A stretch of DNA of 64,000 bases from Tenrec ecaudatus. Taxonomy: Eukaryota; Chordata; Mammalia; Afrosoricida; Tenrecidae. The notes under the pieces are model-generated. The model was not told where the DNA came from. It saw only the letters and a list, made by a program, of their open reading frames with translations, and ran no database searches. The first letter of the stretch is position 1; each line of letters opens with the position of its first letter. The stretch is from the NCBI RefSeq assembly GCF_050624435.1, contig NC_134535.1, positions 123,057,731 to 123,121,730 on the forward strand. Direction: 5' to 3'. The position numbers were made by a program, and so were the translations under genes. Shown piece after piece: positions 38,350 through 51,271 of this stretch.

Positions 38350-39880
38350 GTACATAAAGAAAATGACTCTACTTTCAGACATGTTATAAATATATCTGCC
38401 TCATTTTATACCCAGTGGGTGACAATCACAATTAACCCTGTTAGCAATCACTTTCTGAATCCTATCAATGTCTTCTTGTCCTGCTCTGATCTGAATCCAT
38501 CAGGAAAAGGTCATTTGGTGAGAGCAACAAAGACTATGACTAGAATCTCCATATTAAATAATTCACTGTCCTTCGAGGTTTGTTTGTTTTCAGAAGACAA
38601 AGCAAATGCCCCACCCTATTCCCAGATCCCTCTCCATGTCTTAAACTGAGCTGCACCTGGAGAGTACAATTAATTACTTTGTGTCGGAAGTGAATAGAGG
38701 GCCTTTGAACTAACCAATCTGAAAGTCTGTTTGTCTGTGGTTATCTAGTGTCCTCTTTTCTCTGTTGTTTGAAGGAAGTAAGAACAGAGCAGAGAAAGAT
38801 AGTACGTGCTGCAAGAGAGAAAAGGAAAACTTCAGGCATTAACACGACCCATCTTTCAGGCATCTAGTTGACTTTTCATCTGAATTTCGAGTCTTTATTA
38901 CCATATCTTATCTATTCTTGGGACACGTGACAATTTAGTAAGCATCTCTTCCATATGCTCAGCTAGATCAGTGTCACTATCACTAAATAGAAAATAAGCA
39001 AGGACATGGAAGTGGTATGGCCGAGTCTAAGAACTTGAGCTTTTGGTAACTAATGATGTGAACTTGGTCAAGTCAACAAAACTTTAAGTCCTCAGTTGCT
39101 TTATATCTTTATCTATCTAGCATCTATCATCTATAAGCATACATAAATATGCATGTGTTTTTATATACATATGTATAACTGGTACATAATGCTTTATCTT
39201 TAACAAGCAACGAATTAAACGTTTTCCACAAAGCACCTAACCTGTTTGTCCCACATAACAAAGTTTGTAGGACAATATTAATTATCCCCATTTTATATAT
39301 GTGGAAACTCATGTTAATATAATTTAAGATTTTATCCTAGGTAACTTCAGAAATATAAACACATATTTAGATTTGGCAAATTTTTTGCTCCTTTATTCTT
39401 TTCCTATTCTTGTAGAAAACACTTTGAATTATTCTCATTAGAATTTATTTTTTACTAATTCAGCTAGAGAGTGTAGTACAGGTAACTTGACTTAATGTGG
39501 TTAGCCTAACTTACTTCATATAGTCTCTATGGAATTTTTATAAATTGCTACCTTGTTCACAGGCAAATAAGCTGGATGGAGATGTCACCTGGAAGGGCTA
39601 GATGACTCTGAGGGTCTTCTACAAAGCTACAGCCTGCTTTCTGTCTGGTTACTCAACAAATACATCTTAAGATTGGCCTGAAACTTGAATTGTCTTGTTC
39701 TGTTTGCATGCTCGTGGTCAGCAGTTATTTTCAAAGGTTATCCTAAGCCATGAGTTAATGTAAAACATTTGTGCATGACTCCCCAAAGTGCTAATTACAA
39801 ACTAATAGATGTAAATGCACTCTGATTTCCTATAGGACACCATCTAAACCAGTGTGTGCTGCTGTCCATCTCCACTCACT
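38350..39880. other. 3' flank of the CLEC2-like gene, unassigned
   Basis: No further lectin exon, gene or repeat recognised. A short tatc/tatct-rich patch lies at 39105-39135. A plus-strand frame open at 38293-38649 continues past the lectin stop in another frame and is considered a shadow. Confidence 0.4.
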
Positions 39881-40075
39881 CAAACGTAATGCTATTTGAG
39901 TCCCTTCTGACTTATAATGATCCTATAGCACAGGGTAGCATTACTGTGGGTGTCGAAGACTATTATTCTTTATGGGAGTCCAAAGCGTCATCTTTATCCA
40001 CTGAGCAGTAGTGGTTTTGAACTATTGACTTTGTTGGGACCATCCCAATGCATAACCACTACAAGAGGAATATAC
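39880..40075 (-). repeat. AfroSINE, antisense
   Basis: The run from ttctgacttataatgatcct through agcacagggtagcattactg and gtggttttgaactattgact matches an antisense AfroSINE in order. Confidence 0.8.
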
Positions 40076-40265
40076 TAATTCATTCTTGAAGACATCCCCA
40101 GGCTCATGAAAAATAGCAACCTAGGTGAATTCTGACTTTCTACTTAAGAACATAGGGGAGGAGGAAGAAAGAAAAAGGAATCATTTTGAGAAAATAAATG
40201 AAGAATTGATAGAGATCTCTCTGGAGATCTAAGACTACTGTCTTTAAATGCATGTGCATGCACAA

Positions 40266-40304
40266 GTGTGTGTGTGTGTGTGTGTGTGTGTTTGTGTGTG
40301 TGTA
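40266..40304. repeat. (TG)n microsatellite
   Basis: About 19 TG units with one interruption. Confidence 0.95.
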
Positions 40305-40687
40305 GGATTTAAGGTCAGTTTGGGATACTACAGTGTGAAAATTCATTAAAATTATTCATAAATCTTTTGAATTCTGTATATTACTTTCTTCCATGTGGAC
40401 TCTAATGCAAAAAGGCCACTTAGTCTCCTGGAGTCAGTTTGCCAAGTGTTCCAAAGCCATGCTTAAGAGAAAGATCAATTTTTAAATCCCTGCAAGCTTG
40501 CCAGGAACCTTAATGACTCAGAACTCCACTTGATCGCTATTAAAACCCTAAGATATAAGATTTCCATGTAGAAGGATGCCTTTTCTTAGTATCACTCTTT
40601 CTAAAATTTTACAGTTGCATTCTGTAAGATAGAAACAAGGAAGCCTGTCGAGAGTGCTCTGCTATAATTCTGACTCTGCACTGGGTC

Positions 40688-41129
40688 TGTGTTAGGCTGG
40701 GGGTCTAGAGAAACAAACCGGTGGCACTTTTCTATGTACAAGAAAGACCTTGCATCAAGAAACAACTTTACGTTAAGAAGGAGCCCCTGCCCAGTTCAAC
40801 TCAAGTCCATAGGTCCCATGCTAAAGAGGCTTTGCCTCGAACTCTCATAGCTGCAGGTTGGTGATGCTGAAAGTTGAAGCAGAAAGCAGGGAGCTCACAG
40901 GCCAATGAATGTAGAGTCATATGGATTCAGGGGACCAACAGCTCTCAAACACAGACTCCCAGTGAAGTCCCAAGAGAAGAAGGTGCAGTGATAAATGGTC
41001 TCTGTTCGATCTTGCTCTTAGACAAAAGGCCACACCCCTAAAGGAAAGTCATCAAGCTAAGATTGGAATGACAGGTTGAACTCTGCCCCTAGCGAGGAGT
41101 GCCTAGTGACATAATATCTAAATACCACA
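40688..41129 (-). mobile_element. Solo LTR, ERV-L-type, antisense
   Basis: Opens tgtgttaggctgggggtcta and a following gagaaacaaac on the plus strand, as in the other antisense LTRs, and closes taataTCTAAATACCACA. The 5-mers gggtc (40683-40687) and gtgtc (41130-41134) differ at one base, consistent with a decayed 5-bp target duplication. Confidence 0.78.
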
Positions 41130-41134
41130 GTGTC

Positions 41135-43330
41135 CCAAATGGCTTTTAAACATTCAAACTGCACCTTTAGTTCTGTCATTATATGATAAGAGTCACTGAT
41201 AACCCTGAGATTACATGCAAAATCTCTGGAGATGTGAGAAAAATAACTACTACAAAAAGCAATTAAGCAAACAAGAATTGTTCCCAGAAACAGAATCATT
41301 GAACCAGTTGTTCTGATAATTAAAAAAATAAAAGTAGTAAAAATTAAGGATGAATATTACTAAAATGAAGCTAAAGGAAGAACTCAATCAAAATCAAATT
41401 AAAATATAACCTATAGAAATAAAGTATTTTAAAAAAAGACTGCATTTTGAGTAACTCAGTAATATAATAGATGCTAACTGAGGAGGGATTTGTTATCTGG
41501 GAGAGTCTATTGAAGAAAGGATGTGGTAGAAAAAATATTTCAGAGAAGTGGAAGCTAAATAAAAAATGTTTTTTTTAATTAAAAAATATTTGTTAGCAAA
41601 CGGTAGAAGCTTTTATTAAACAAAAATATTAAAATGTAAAACTATTAGTTATTGATATGTACCCCATCTAGATCTATACATTGCTGAATGATGGGTTTTG
41701 AATAATAGAAATCAGAAAGATAGTTATGGATAGGCACACTTTAAAGAAGGAATGATGTAACTCTCAAATTTAATGAAAGCAAAATGCTTCCAATTAATAG
41801 TGCCTTAAGATGTTCAAATAAGATACATAAGGAAAAAATCACACCTAGACACAATGGAGTTTAAGGAAAATGTATAATAATGAAAATATAGGTAATCAAA
41901 AAGAAAAAGTGAAAAGTAAAAAGAAATAGTCGTTCTGAGAAAAGACTAAATAACTAGATGTATGAAAGTATGCAAAACAACACACAAATAAATGAAAAAA
42001 GCCAAATAGGAAGTATAATTATATAAAACATGTTAAACATTAGAAAACTTATGAAAAAGATTCATATACATATAAAATCAGCTTAGAGAAAAAGAAATTG
42101 ATAGACTTCTGGAAAAATATTAAAAGGTCAAAATATATAATAAGAATAAATAATTGAAATAAGTAATATTGCAATTGAACGACAATTTAAAAAGTAACCT
42201 TGCCTATCTTTTAACAGATAGCTAATCTATATACTATACAGGTTTCTCCAGAAGATAGTAAAAAAGACAAGCGTGCCCAGCTCTTTTTAATATAGTGTAA
42301 ATTTGATTTTAAAGCAAGGTAAAATGATAAAAATAAATAGACTTCATTTCTAAATGTAATATTATTTGACTGAATACAGTATAGTTTTTAAAATATGTAT
42401 TCAAGTGTGAATGTTCCATGAATTCTCTCATATCAGCAAGTCAGTCTATGCAAATCACTATATTAATAGATTTTTTTAAAGTCACGTGGCTATTCAATGA
42501 AAGCATACAAGCAACAGCTAATGATTTCTATTTGAAGAAAAACTTCTTAGCAAATTAAGAGTAAGAGAAAATTTTCTTAAAATTTCTAACATGTTATATT
42601 TAAACAGCAATAATGGTGTTTAATAATGAAATATTATACATATCAATCACAAAATACAATGCTCACAGCAAGTGCTACTTTACAAATAGAATAGTATTAA
42701 AATTGTCATTAACTATATAAGACAAAGAAATAAGAAGGAAAAATATTGTAAAGGAAGAGGTATTTCCTTTAAATTTTTAGATAATTTGATTACATAAATT
42801 GAAATCTCAGCACAACAGACAGGCAAATAATTCGAAATAATATCAATGCTTGCAAATTTTCTGGATAAAAAAGCACATTTCTTGTATTCATTTCTATATA
42901 CCAGAAAAAGAAATGTCTTTCTGGGTATATTTTATTTATTTTTATCTTGACTTCATTTTTATATGATTCATGAGCTGTAAGGTGCAGAAATTTTAGGTGA
43001 ATAGTTCATTTTCACAAATGTAACTCATGCAATCCTCAATCATATGAATTTGAATATTTGAATTATCCCAGAAAGTTCCCTCTTCCCATGACATTATGTC
43101 CTCGACGTTATGTTCTCTTCAAGTCTCCATTGATTCATGTTATTTAGAAATACGGTATATTTTTTGTGAATTTCTAGTCACTTGTATTAAATTATAATTT
43201 AATTCCACTGTGGTCTGCATTATACTTAGTATTATTTATTGTTTTGAGGTATGTTTTATGGCCCAAAGTGTAATCCACTTTGGTATGTATTCCGTGAGTG
43301 TGAGAAGAATGTCACTCAGTTGATGTGGTA
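41135..43330. other. AT-rich unassigned DNA
   Basis: A long, strongly AT-rich stretch with no gene, no lectin exon and no repeat I can name. Possibly old LINE or intergenic DNA. Confidence 0.4.
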
Positions 43331-44894
43331 GGGATTACAAAATTCGATAGTTAAGTCTCAGGCTCTCAGTGAATCTGCACCTCTGGCCTGTGACTGTCCT
43401 AAGTGCTTTTTGACATTTTGCAATCGTAATATTACCTGTGGTTATTAGGTACAGTCTTACACCAACCGCTGTCTCCCTTCACCCATGTTTCTGGCATTAT
43501 TTGCTCACCGATCCTTCCCCCACCTCGCACCCCACCTCCTCCTCTCTGCAAGTCCCTCCTGAATGTGTGTCCAGTTGACTTCTCCTTGGGCTGGCTTCTA
43601 ATGCCTATCTTATATAGGTAGGCAAACGACCAATAATGGAGGCAAAGCAAAAAGAAACCAAAAGATTGACTAAAAAGTGAAGGAAAAAACTAGCAAAAAC
43701 AAAAAGCGAAAAAGCATACCTCATTCCAGGTCTGCTGACCTTTATGACTGTCTCCTTACCATTCCTGGAGGATTCTAAGAACTGCCCCTTCTAGCCTGAG
43801 GCTCCTCAAGGGCTTTGTGGCTTGGCTTTGCTCCTGTTGCTGATCTGTTGTGTTCCTGTCTTGGTTCACCTCTCTGTAGGAGTTGGGGGTTGGAGGTTCA
43901 GACGGGAATCACCCCCCTCCACTGTGTGTCCCAGTATTGTTCTCTGTTGCAGCATGCCCCAACAAGGGACACATTTCTTCAGCTGTTGTCAGTCCCACAG
44001 TCCTCTCTGTGCCTTAGCAGGTCCATGCAGGGATGTCATCCTCGGGGTCTGATGCGACAGTATGGGGTCTAGTCCCTCACTCTCCCTTTCTCCTTCTTGG
44101 TTTGCTTCTGTGTGGGCATGGCAGGCCGGCCCCTCTCCCCAACCTCTAGGTTTGGTGTTGTCCTCTGTAGCACATACTTCTAGGAAGGGGGTCAAACTTG
44201 GCTCTTATTGGAGCCTGGCCTGTAGACCTCTCTGTTCATGAGTTGCTCCATGTGGTTACATTGCTCTGAAGGTCTACAATCACACTCCCATTTCTGTGGA
44301 GACAAACAATACCCTCACCCTGGGTGGATTAGTGCCCTTGTCACCCCGTGCCATTGTCTCCCTCTTTTACATTCCCATTTTCAGCCTTCCACCACCCCTT
44401 TCCCCTTATTTGAGTGGGAATAATATGTGCAGTCGTGAGTTTGGTCTGTCCCCAGCCTGATTGACTGTCCCTCAAGCCATACACTATGATATATGTGGCT
44501 TTTTCTTCTATACTTACTGTGCTGAATATATTTACCTCAGTGGACTTGTGTTTAACTGGTCCTTTTGTGACTGGTTAAACTTACTTAGCATAATTTCCTC
44601 CAACTCATGCCATGAGATGATGTGTTTAACATGATCATCAGTACTTATTTTTTTAATCATTTTATTGGCTCATACAATTCATATCACTATACATATATAC
44701 ATTCATTCTGTCAAGCACATTTGTACATTTGCTGTTATCATCATTCTCAAAACATCTGCTTTCTACTTGAGCCCCTGGTACCAGCTCCTCTTTTTCCCCC
44801 TCCCTCCCTGCCTTCCCTTCCCCCTGAACCCTTGATAATTTATAAATTATTATTTTGTTACATATTAAACAGTCTGACGTCTCTCTTCAACCAC
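43330..44894 (-). mobile_element. Antisense L1 3' region(s), interrupted by the ERV-L LTR
   Basis: The best part is 44648-44894: on the plus strand it starts with a T-rich end (ttttttaatcattttattgg) and continues as the exact reverse of the L1 3' tip seen at 24.3-24.6 kb, stopping at the ERV-L LTR. The segment 43440-43660 and the text around 44500-44640 also look like reverse L1 3' UTR of other or older type, with less certainty. Confidence 0.65.
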
Positions 44895-45437
44895 TGTGAT
44901 AGGTAAGTTTGTTGTGTCAACATGGCCAATGAACACATGTGAGATTGGTTGAAGGGCGGAGAGATAAATGGCTCGGCAAGCTTCACATCTCTTGCTCTTA
45001 GGTCATCAGAGCAGTGTGCGGCTGCCTTGCTTGTTCCGTGCCTCCAGTTGCATGCTACGCTACTGTGGGACACCTAACTTGTGGACTGTGTTGCTGTAAC
45101 TTGAGGTTCCTTCAAGACCTGCTTCACCACACTAATGGAAGGTACATCTCCTGAGCTGAGGACTGTCGGTCCCTGTCATCTGGCTGACTCTTGGCGACCT
45201 GCTTGCTGTTGCTGCCTGTGGCCAGATAGCTTGAATTGCTCCATGGAGGACTACCCCACGGCCCTCAAGACTTGGAAGACTGCTGGTGTACTAGCTGTCT
45301 CGTGGAAGTGAGTTGCACTGAGCCATTTGTACTGCTTTATAGACTGATTGTTTATTTCTTTTGTATCTATCTATATAAATATATACAAAATTATTAGTAT
45401 CCTGGTTTAGATTCTCTAGAGAACTCTGTCTAACACA
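44895..45437 (+). mobile_element. 5' LTR of an ERV-L provirus
   Basis: A 543-base LTR beginning TGTGATAGGTAAGTTTGTTG and ending TAACACA, directly followed by a primer-binding site. It belongs to the same family as the solo LTRs at 12185 and 62774. No target duplication can be verified because the 3' LTR is missing. Confidence 0.85.
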
Positions 45438-45439
45438 CT

Positions 45440-45453
45440 TGGTACCAGGAGTG
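45440..45453 (+). other. Primer-binding site of the ERV-L provirus (tRNA-Leu type)
   Basis: TGGTACCAGGAGTG starts two bases after the LTR end. It is complementary to the 3' end of a leucine tRNA as I recall it, which is the usual ERV-L primer. Confidence 0.75.
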
Positions 45454-45459
45454 CTTCTA

Positions 45460-48400
45460 GAGAAATAAAATCATAAATATGGGCTTCTTCAATTGGCTCT
45501 CCAGCCTGATTAGGCTTAACAACACTGATAATGCTATTTCTACACCTAAAGGCACGGATAAGTCTGCCCCTCTTACTAATCGGTGGTGTGAAATAGCAAA
45601 GTTAACACCTACAGTATCAGCACCCATAGATGAGGTGCTGGTTAAATGACAGGCTCATATGTTGGATATTTTCCAGCAGTTTTGTCAGGATGGCAATTAT
45701 AGGGAAGCTGGTTGACTGGTCCTCCTTACAATGGAAAGTGTGATTAAGGAGAGGCATGGTCTCAGGGCCTCAGAAGCATGCCTCAGGCACTGACTTATAG
45801 ATTTAAAAGCTTCCACCTGTACTACAAAGGAGAGCCTTCTCTCCTCTAGTAAGAGAGCTAACATTGTTGAGAACCAGGCCCAAAATCACATTATGCAAGG
45901 GGCTGAATGACAATGTGCGCTGAATTGCAGATCTAGAGCAGTGTCTGACACCAAAGTGAGGGCATTGATCAGAAAAATTTGTGACCCCCAAAAATGGGAT
46001 GGAAACACATGGGTTTATGATCCAGAAGAGGAGGATATTGAGCCCCTAGAGACAATTGAGTCACCCCAGTCAATAGATCCACCCCTCCCAGCTGAAGGTA
46101 CTAACCCACTGTCAATAGAACAACCCACACCTGAACAGATTAAACTGCTCAAGCTGAAATGCCAGGTGGGGCTGCATCTGTAGTTGCCTGAGGGAGATGT
46201 CTTACAAGATATTGCTGAGAACACTCGGGAAATACCCTCCCCACCCATTATTTCCTCTAGACCTGTAACTAAAATTAAGTCTCAGAAAGCTCCTAAAGGT
46301 GAGGTTTCGATGGTTACCCAAGAAGAAGCGTGCTACACTCACAAACATCTCGAGTTTTCAAATACGTACAAGCAGAAGCCTGGGGAATATCCCTGGGAAT
46401 GGTTACTAAGGGTGTGGGATACTGGTGCAGTCCGAGTTTCTGGATATGGGTCCCCTAAGCACAAATTCTTCTTACAGTGTCTCAGCAAGTGAGACTAAGA
46501 GATCATCTAATTCCTTATTTGGTTGGTTCACTGAAGCACGGATTGCCAGAGGGCTTAGATTAGGCCAATTTGAGGTGGCTGACCTACTTTGGTACACTGT
46601 AGAGGACGGCATCCAAAAGCTTAGGGAAATTGGTATGTTGGAATGGATCTATCAGGATATCCCCATAGACCCAAAAAGGGGGTGCTCTGAGGACATACCT
46701 TTCACCACAACCATAAGGAACAAGTTGCGAAGTGGCCCCAGCATCTCTGAAGACTCCTGTAATTGCTATTTTATGTGCACCAGGATTAACAGTGGGGATT
46801 GCCCTAAGCAAACTCTGATATTTGCCAACAATGGGGCTGATTAGGTCCGTGATGGTAGAGTGCAGGTGTCAGCACTGAATCAACAGAGACAGGTTGGATG
46901 TGGTTATAATAGACAACAAGTTTTCAGCAGTAATCAAAGTCTTGTGTGGACTCATGGCATTGGCTTCTTAGGAGTTAAATACATGGGAACCCTACTAAAT
47001 ATTTACATGATCTATACAGGCAGAAGAATGATAGATCAGGTGAACAGCAGAATAGACCGTCATGATCACTCAATCAATTCCCAGACATGAGCCAGTTTAC
47101 ATACCCACAACCCCTTGAATGAAGGGGAGGCTGGGTCCCTTGTAAGGAGGATCCTGCTCCATCACCGAAGATCTATACTGTTAGTCTTTCTTCTAGCCTT
47201 CCCCAAAGGGACCTGAGGCCTTTCACAAGAGTGACTGTTCATTGGGGGAAAGGAAATAATCAGACCTTGTGGGGATTACTGGACACTGGCTTAGAACTGA
47301 CACTAATTCCAGGAGACCCAAAGTGTTTCGAAGGCCCACCAGTCAGAGTGGGGGCTTATGGAGGTCAAGTTATCAATGGAGTTTTAGCTCAGGTACGCCT
47401 CACTGTGGGTCCAGTGGGCCCCAGACTCATCCTGTGGCTATTTCCCCAGTTCCAGAATGCATCATTGGAATATACAAACTTAAACTGCAGAACCCCCATA
47501 TTGGATCCCTGAAATGTGGAATAAGGGCTATCATGGTAGGAAAGGCCAAGTGGACACCATTAGAACTGCCATTGCCTAGGAAAATAGTAAACAAAAAACA
47601 ATACTGCATTCCTGGAGAGATTGCAGAGATCAGTGCCACCATCAAAGACTTGAAAGATGCAGGGGTGGTGATTCCTACTACATCCCCATTTAACTCACCT
47701 ATTTGGCCTGGAAATAATACAGATGGATCCTGGAGAGTGGCAGTGGATTATTGTAAACTTAACCAGGCGGTGACTCCAATAGCAGCTGCCATTCCTGATG
47801 TGATTTTATTGCTTGAGCAAATTAATACTTCTCCTGCTACTTGGTATGCAGCTATTGATCTGGCCAATGTCCTCTTCTCAATATCAGTCTCGAAGGACCA
47901 CCAGAAGCAGTTTGCCTTCAGCTGGCAGGGGCAACAACACACTTTCACAACTCTCCCCCAGAAGCACATCAACTCTTCCATGCTGTGCCATGATTTAATC
48001 CAAAGGGACCTTGATCGCCTGTCTATCCCACAAAATGTCACACTACTACAGTATATTGATGTCATGATGCTTATTGGACCCACTAAGGAGGATGTATCAA
48101 AGACCCTGGATTCATTGGTACAACATCTGATTCAAGAGGTTGGGAAATTAACCCGATGAAGATTCAAACACCCTCCACCTCAGTAAAAATTTTAGTGGTC
48201 CTGTGTGGGGCATGTCAAGACATTCCTATTAAAGTGAAGAATAAACTATTGCACCCCCCACCCCCCGCCAACAACTAAACAAGAGGCATAATGCCTAGTG
48301 GGCCTCTTCAGATTTTGGCAGCAACATATCCCTCACTTGGGTGTTCTATTTCGACCTATTTATCAAGTGACACGAACAGCCTCCAATTTTGAGTAGGGCC

Positions 48401-49062
48401 CAGAACAGGAAAAGGCTCTTCAACAGGTTCAGGCTGCCGTGCAAGCTGCTTTGCCACTGGGACCATATGATCCAGCTGACCCAATGGTGCTAGAGGTGTC
48501 AGTTGTAGATAAAGATGCAGTGTGGAGTCTTTGGCAGACCCCTATTCATGAATCACAGTGTAGACCATTGGGATTTTGGAATAAAATCCTGCCATCCTCT
48601 GCAGACAACTACTCCGCATTTGAGAAACAGCTGTTGGCCTGTTACTGGGCCTTGGTAGAGACTGAACGCCTCACCATGGGCCACCAAGTCACCATGAGGC
48701 CTGAACTACCCATCATGAACTGGGTATTGTCTGACCCACAGAATCATAAAGTTGGACGTGTGCAGCAACATTCCATTGTTAAGTGGAAGTGGTATATACG
48801 AGATTGGGCCAAACCAGGACTGAAGGGACAAGCATGAAGAAGTGGCCCAAATGCCAACAGTCTCCACTCCTGTCACATTGCCTCCTTTCTCCCAGTCTGC
48901 ACCTATGGCCTCCTGGGGAGTTCCTTACCATACTTTAACTGAAGACCAAAAAAGTCATGCTTGGTTTACGGATGGCTCTGCACGACATGCAGGTGCCACT
49001 TGTAAGTGGACAGCAGCAGCACTACAGCCCCCTTCTGGGATCTCCCTAAAGGACAGTGGAAA
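45460..49062 (+). mobile_element. ERV-L internal region: gag, protease, RT, partial RNase H; no env or 3' LTR
   Basis: A gag-like region occupies 45460-47190 and is broken into at least three frames. Retropepsin follows at about 47231-47512 with the LLDTG active-site motif. The RT domain lies in another frame at about 47500-48159; the catalytic YIDD box reads YIDV, so the second aspartate is lost. After a degenerate stretch, the connection domain is open at 48439-48837 and RNase H starts at 48842 with FTDGSA before the sequence is cut at 49062 by an antisense L1. Family assignment to class III (ERV-L) rests on the connection and RNase H regions and the leucine primer. It is a defective fossil; I describe only its breaks. 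Confidence 0.88.
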
Positions 49063-49437
49063 TCTTCCCAAAGGGCAGATAAGTCCTTTTTCTGTTGTGT
49101 CATTGCTAATAACCTGCTCCCAGTTTATGGGTTCGCTTGTTACTCTCTTGGTGAAGTCTTTTGACCCACACAGATGTTTTACTGTTAGTATATTGCACTT
49201 GTCCCATTTCGCTTCATCAGTTCCCTTCCCTGTAACAGCATATACATTCCCTGTGCCAAGGTTCTTAGGTTTGTCCCGACTCCTTCATGGATAGTCCTGA
49301 TAATTGAGGGTTTTACTTCTAGGTATGTGATCCATCTTGAGTTCATTCTTGTTCGCTGGGTGAGGGAAGGGCCTTGTTTCCTTTTGCTACAGGTGGATAT
49401 CCATTGTTTACAGTACCACTTGTTAAAGAGTGTGTCC

Positions 49438-50115
49438 CTTCTCGCCGAACGCCGCCGAGATGGTGTTCGGGCGCTTCGTGGAGGTTGGCCCGGTGGCCTA
49501 CATCTCCTTAGGTCCTCATGCCGGGAAACTGGTCGTGATTGATCAGAAGCGGGCTTTGGTTGATGGCCCTTGCCCTCAAGTGGGGAGGCAGGCCATGTCT
49601 TTCAGATGCATGCAGCTCACGGTCTTCATCCTCAGGTTCCCACACAGTGCCCCACAGAAGTGTGTCTGACAGACCTGACAGAAGGCGGACAACAGTACAA
49701 AATGGGCAGCCCCAAGATGGGCCAAAAAGATCAAAGCCAGAGAAAAGAAAGCCAACATGACAGATTTTGATCATTTTAAGTCATGAAGATGAAGAAAATG
49801 AGGAACCGGCTAATAGAGTATGAAGTGAGGAAGCTTCAAAGGGCGCCTCTCCTGAAGGCTTCTCCCAAAAAAGCTAGTGTGCGAAGGGAGCAGGTTCCAG
49901 CTAAGAAGGGGCTGCTGCCACACTGCCAGCAAGAAGGCTCCCCGCCCAGAAGGCGAAAGCTGCGGGGAGAAGGCCGGGCCTCCAAAAGCTCAGAAAGCTC
50001 AGCCCAGAAAGCACCTGCCCCGAAGGCAACTGGCCAGAAAGCATAACAGGCCGTTATAAAAAGTATTAACGTTTCTATTGGCCACGCTGACAAAGGCTGC
50101 CAAAAAAAGTGCGTC
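49438..50115 (+). pseudogene. RPL14: RPL14 processed pseudogene
   Basis: The start at 49460 encodes [20 protein letters not shown], the amino terminus of ribosomal protein L14, and the sequence follows RPL14 without introns to the alanine/lysine-rich C-terminus ending at 50046. The frame breaks at TGA (49667) and again near 49783, with stops between, so it is non-functional. A pyrimidine-rich leader (cttctcgccgaacgccgccg) precedes the start as in ribosomal protein mRNAs. The poly(A) tail has decayed. It interrupts the antisense L1. Confidence 0.93.
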
Positions 50116-50571
50116 AACCTCCCACTTGATGCTTTTTGGTCCATTGCCAAAGTTCAGTTGTCTACATGCTAATGGCTTATTTCTGGGTTTTCTGTTATTT
50201 TCCATTGGTCTGAGTATCTGTCATTATCACAGTACCATGCTGTTTTGACCACTGTGGCTGTATAATAGGTGTTAATGTCAGGTCCATCTTCTTGAGGAGT
50301 TCTCTGCTAATTCTGGGTTTCTTCCCTCTCCATATGAAATTGGTGATCAGTTTTTCCAATTCTTTGAAGAAGGTTGTTAGTCTTCCAATCCACAAGCCTG
50401 GTATATTCTATTTGTGGAAGTCACTTTTGGTTTCCTGTAGTAGGTTTCTATAGTTTTCCTTGTATGAGTCTTTTGGTTTTTTGGTTAGACACATCCTTAG
50501 ATATTTTGATTTGTTCTTGGCTATTGGGAAAGGCATTGCCTTCTTGATTTCCTCTTCCATGGTTTTTTCCG

Positions 50572-50575
50572 AATA

Positions 50576-50608
<33 letters not shown>

Positions 50609-50660
50609 ATGTATGTATATGTATATATATATATACATATATATATAAAACCAATAGTCT
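50572..50660. repeat. Compound simple repeat (TG)n(TATG)n(TA)n
   Basis: GT units, then seven or so GTAT units, then alternating TA. It lies inside the antisense L1 ORF2. Confidence 0.9.
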
Positions 50661-51271
50661 TCTGTTTCTTGAACTTGTATCCTGGCACACTTCTGTATTC
50701 CTCTATCACTCCCAATATTCCTGTTGGGGAGCTCTTGGGGTTTTAAATTATTAGAATCATGTTGTCTGCAAATACCAATAGTTTCCCCTCCTCCTCTCTG
50801 AGATGGATACATTTAATGACCTCCTGCTGCCTTATGTTGTTAGCTAGAAACACCAGTACCTCCAGAATAGAAGTAGGGACAAGGGGCATTCTTATGTGGT
50901 CCTCTTTTTCAGTGATATTGTGTTCATCTTTCCCCATTGACTTTAATAATGGTTGTTGACTTTTCATAAATAGCTTGTATTAACCCTATAATGGCTGAAT
51001 TTTTTAATTTCAGGAAAAAATTGTTGTTTTTATTCTTTACTTTCATAGTTATCAATATATTAATATATATACATATATTTATTTAACTAATTAAATATTA
51101 TGAAAACATGCTTGGCGTCATAGGGTTAACTTGAGGAATTTTCCTTCCTTTCCTACCTTCTTGAGTGTCTTAATTAGGAATGAGTGTTGGATGTTGTCAA
51201 ATGCTTTTTCTGTGTCTATCAATATTATCATGTCTTTCTTATCTTTTTCTTATCAATGTGGTGATTCTTGT

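Noticed and set aside
38293-38649. Open frame after the lectin stop codon as an extra exon
   Set aside because: It overlaps the last lectin exon in a different frame, has no acceptor of its own and no lectin motifs.
47269-48159. A 296-residue frame as a host gene
   Set aside because: It is the RT domain of the ERV-L provirus, between protease and RNase H and downstream of an LTR and primer site.
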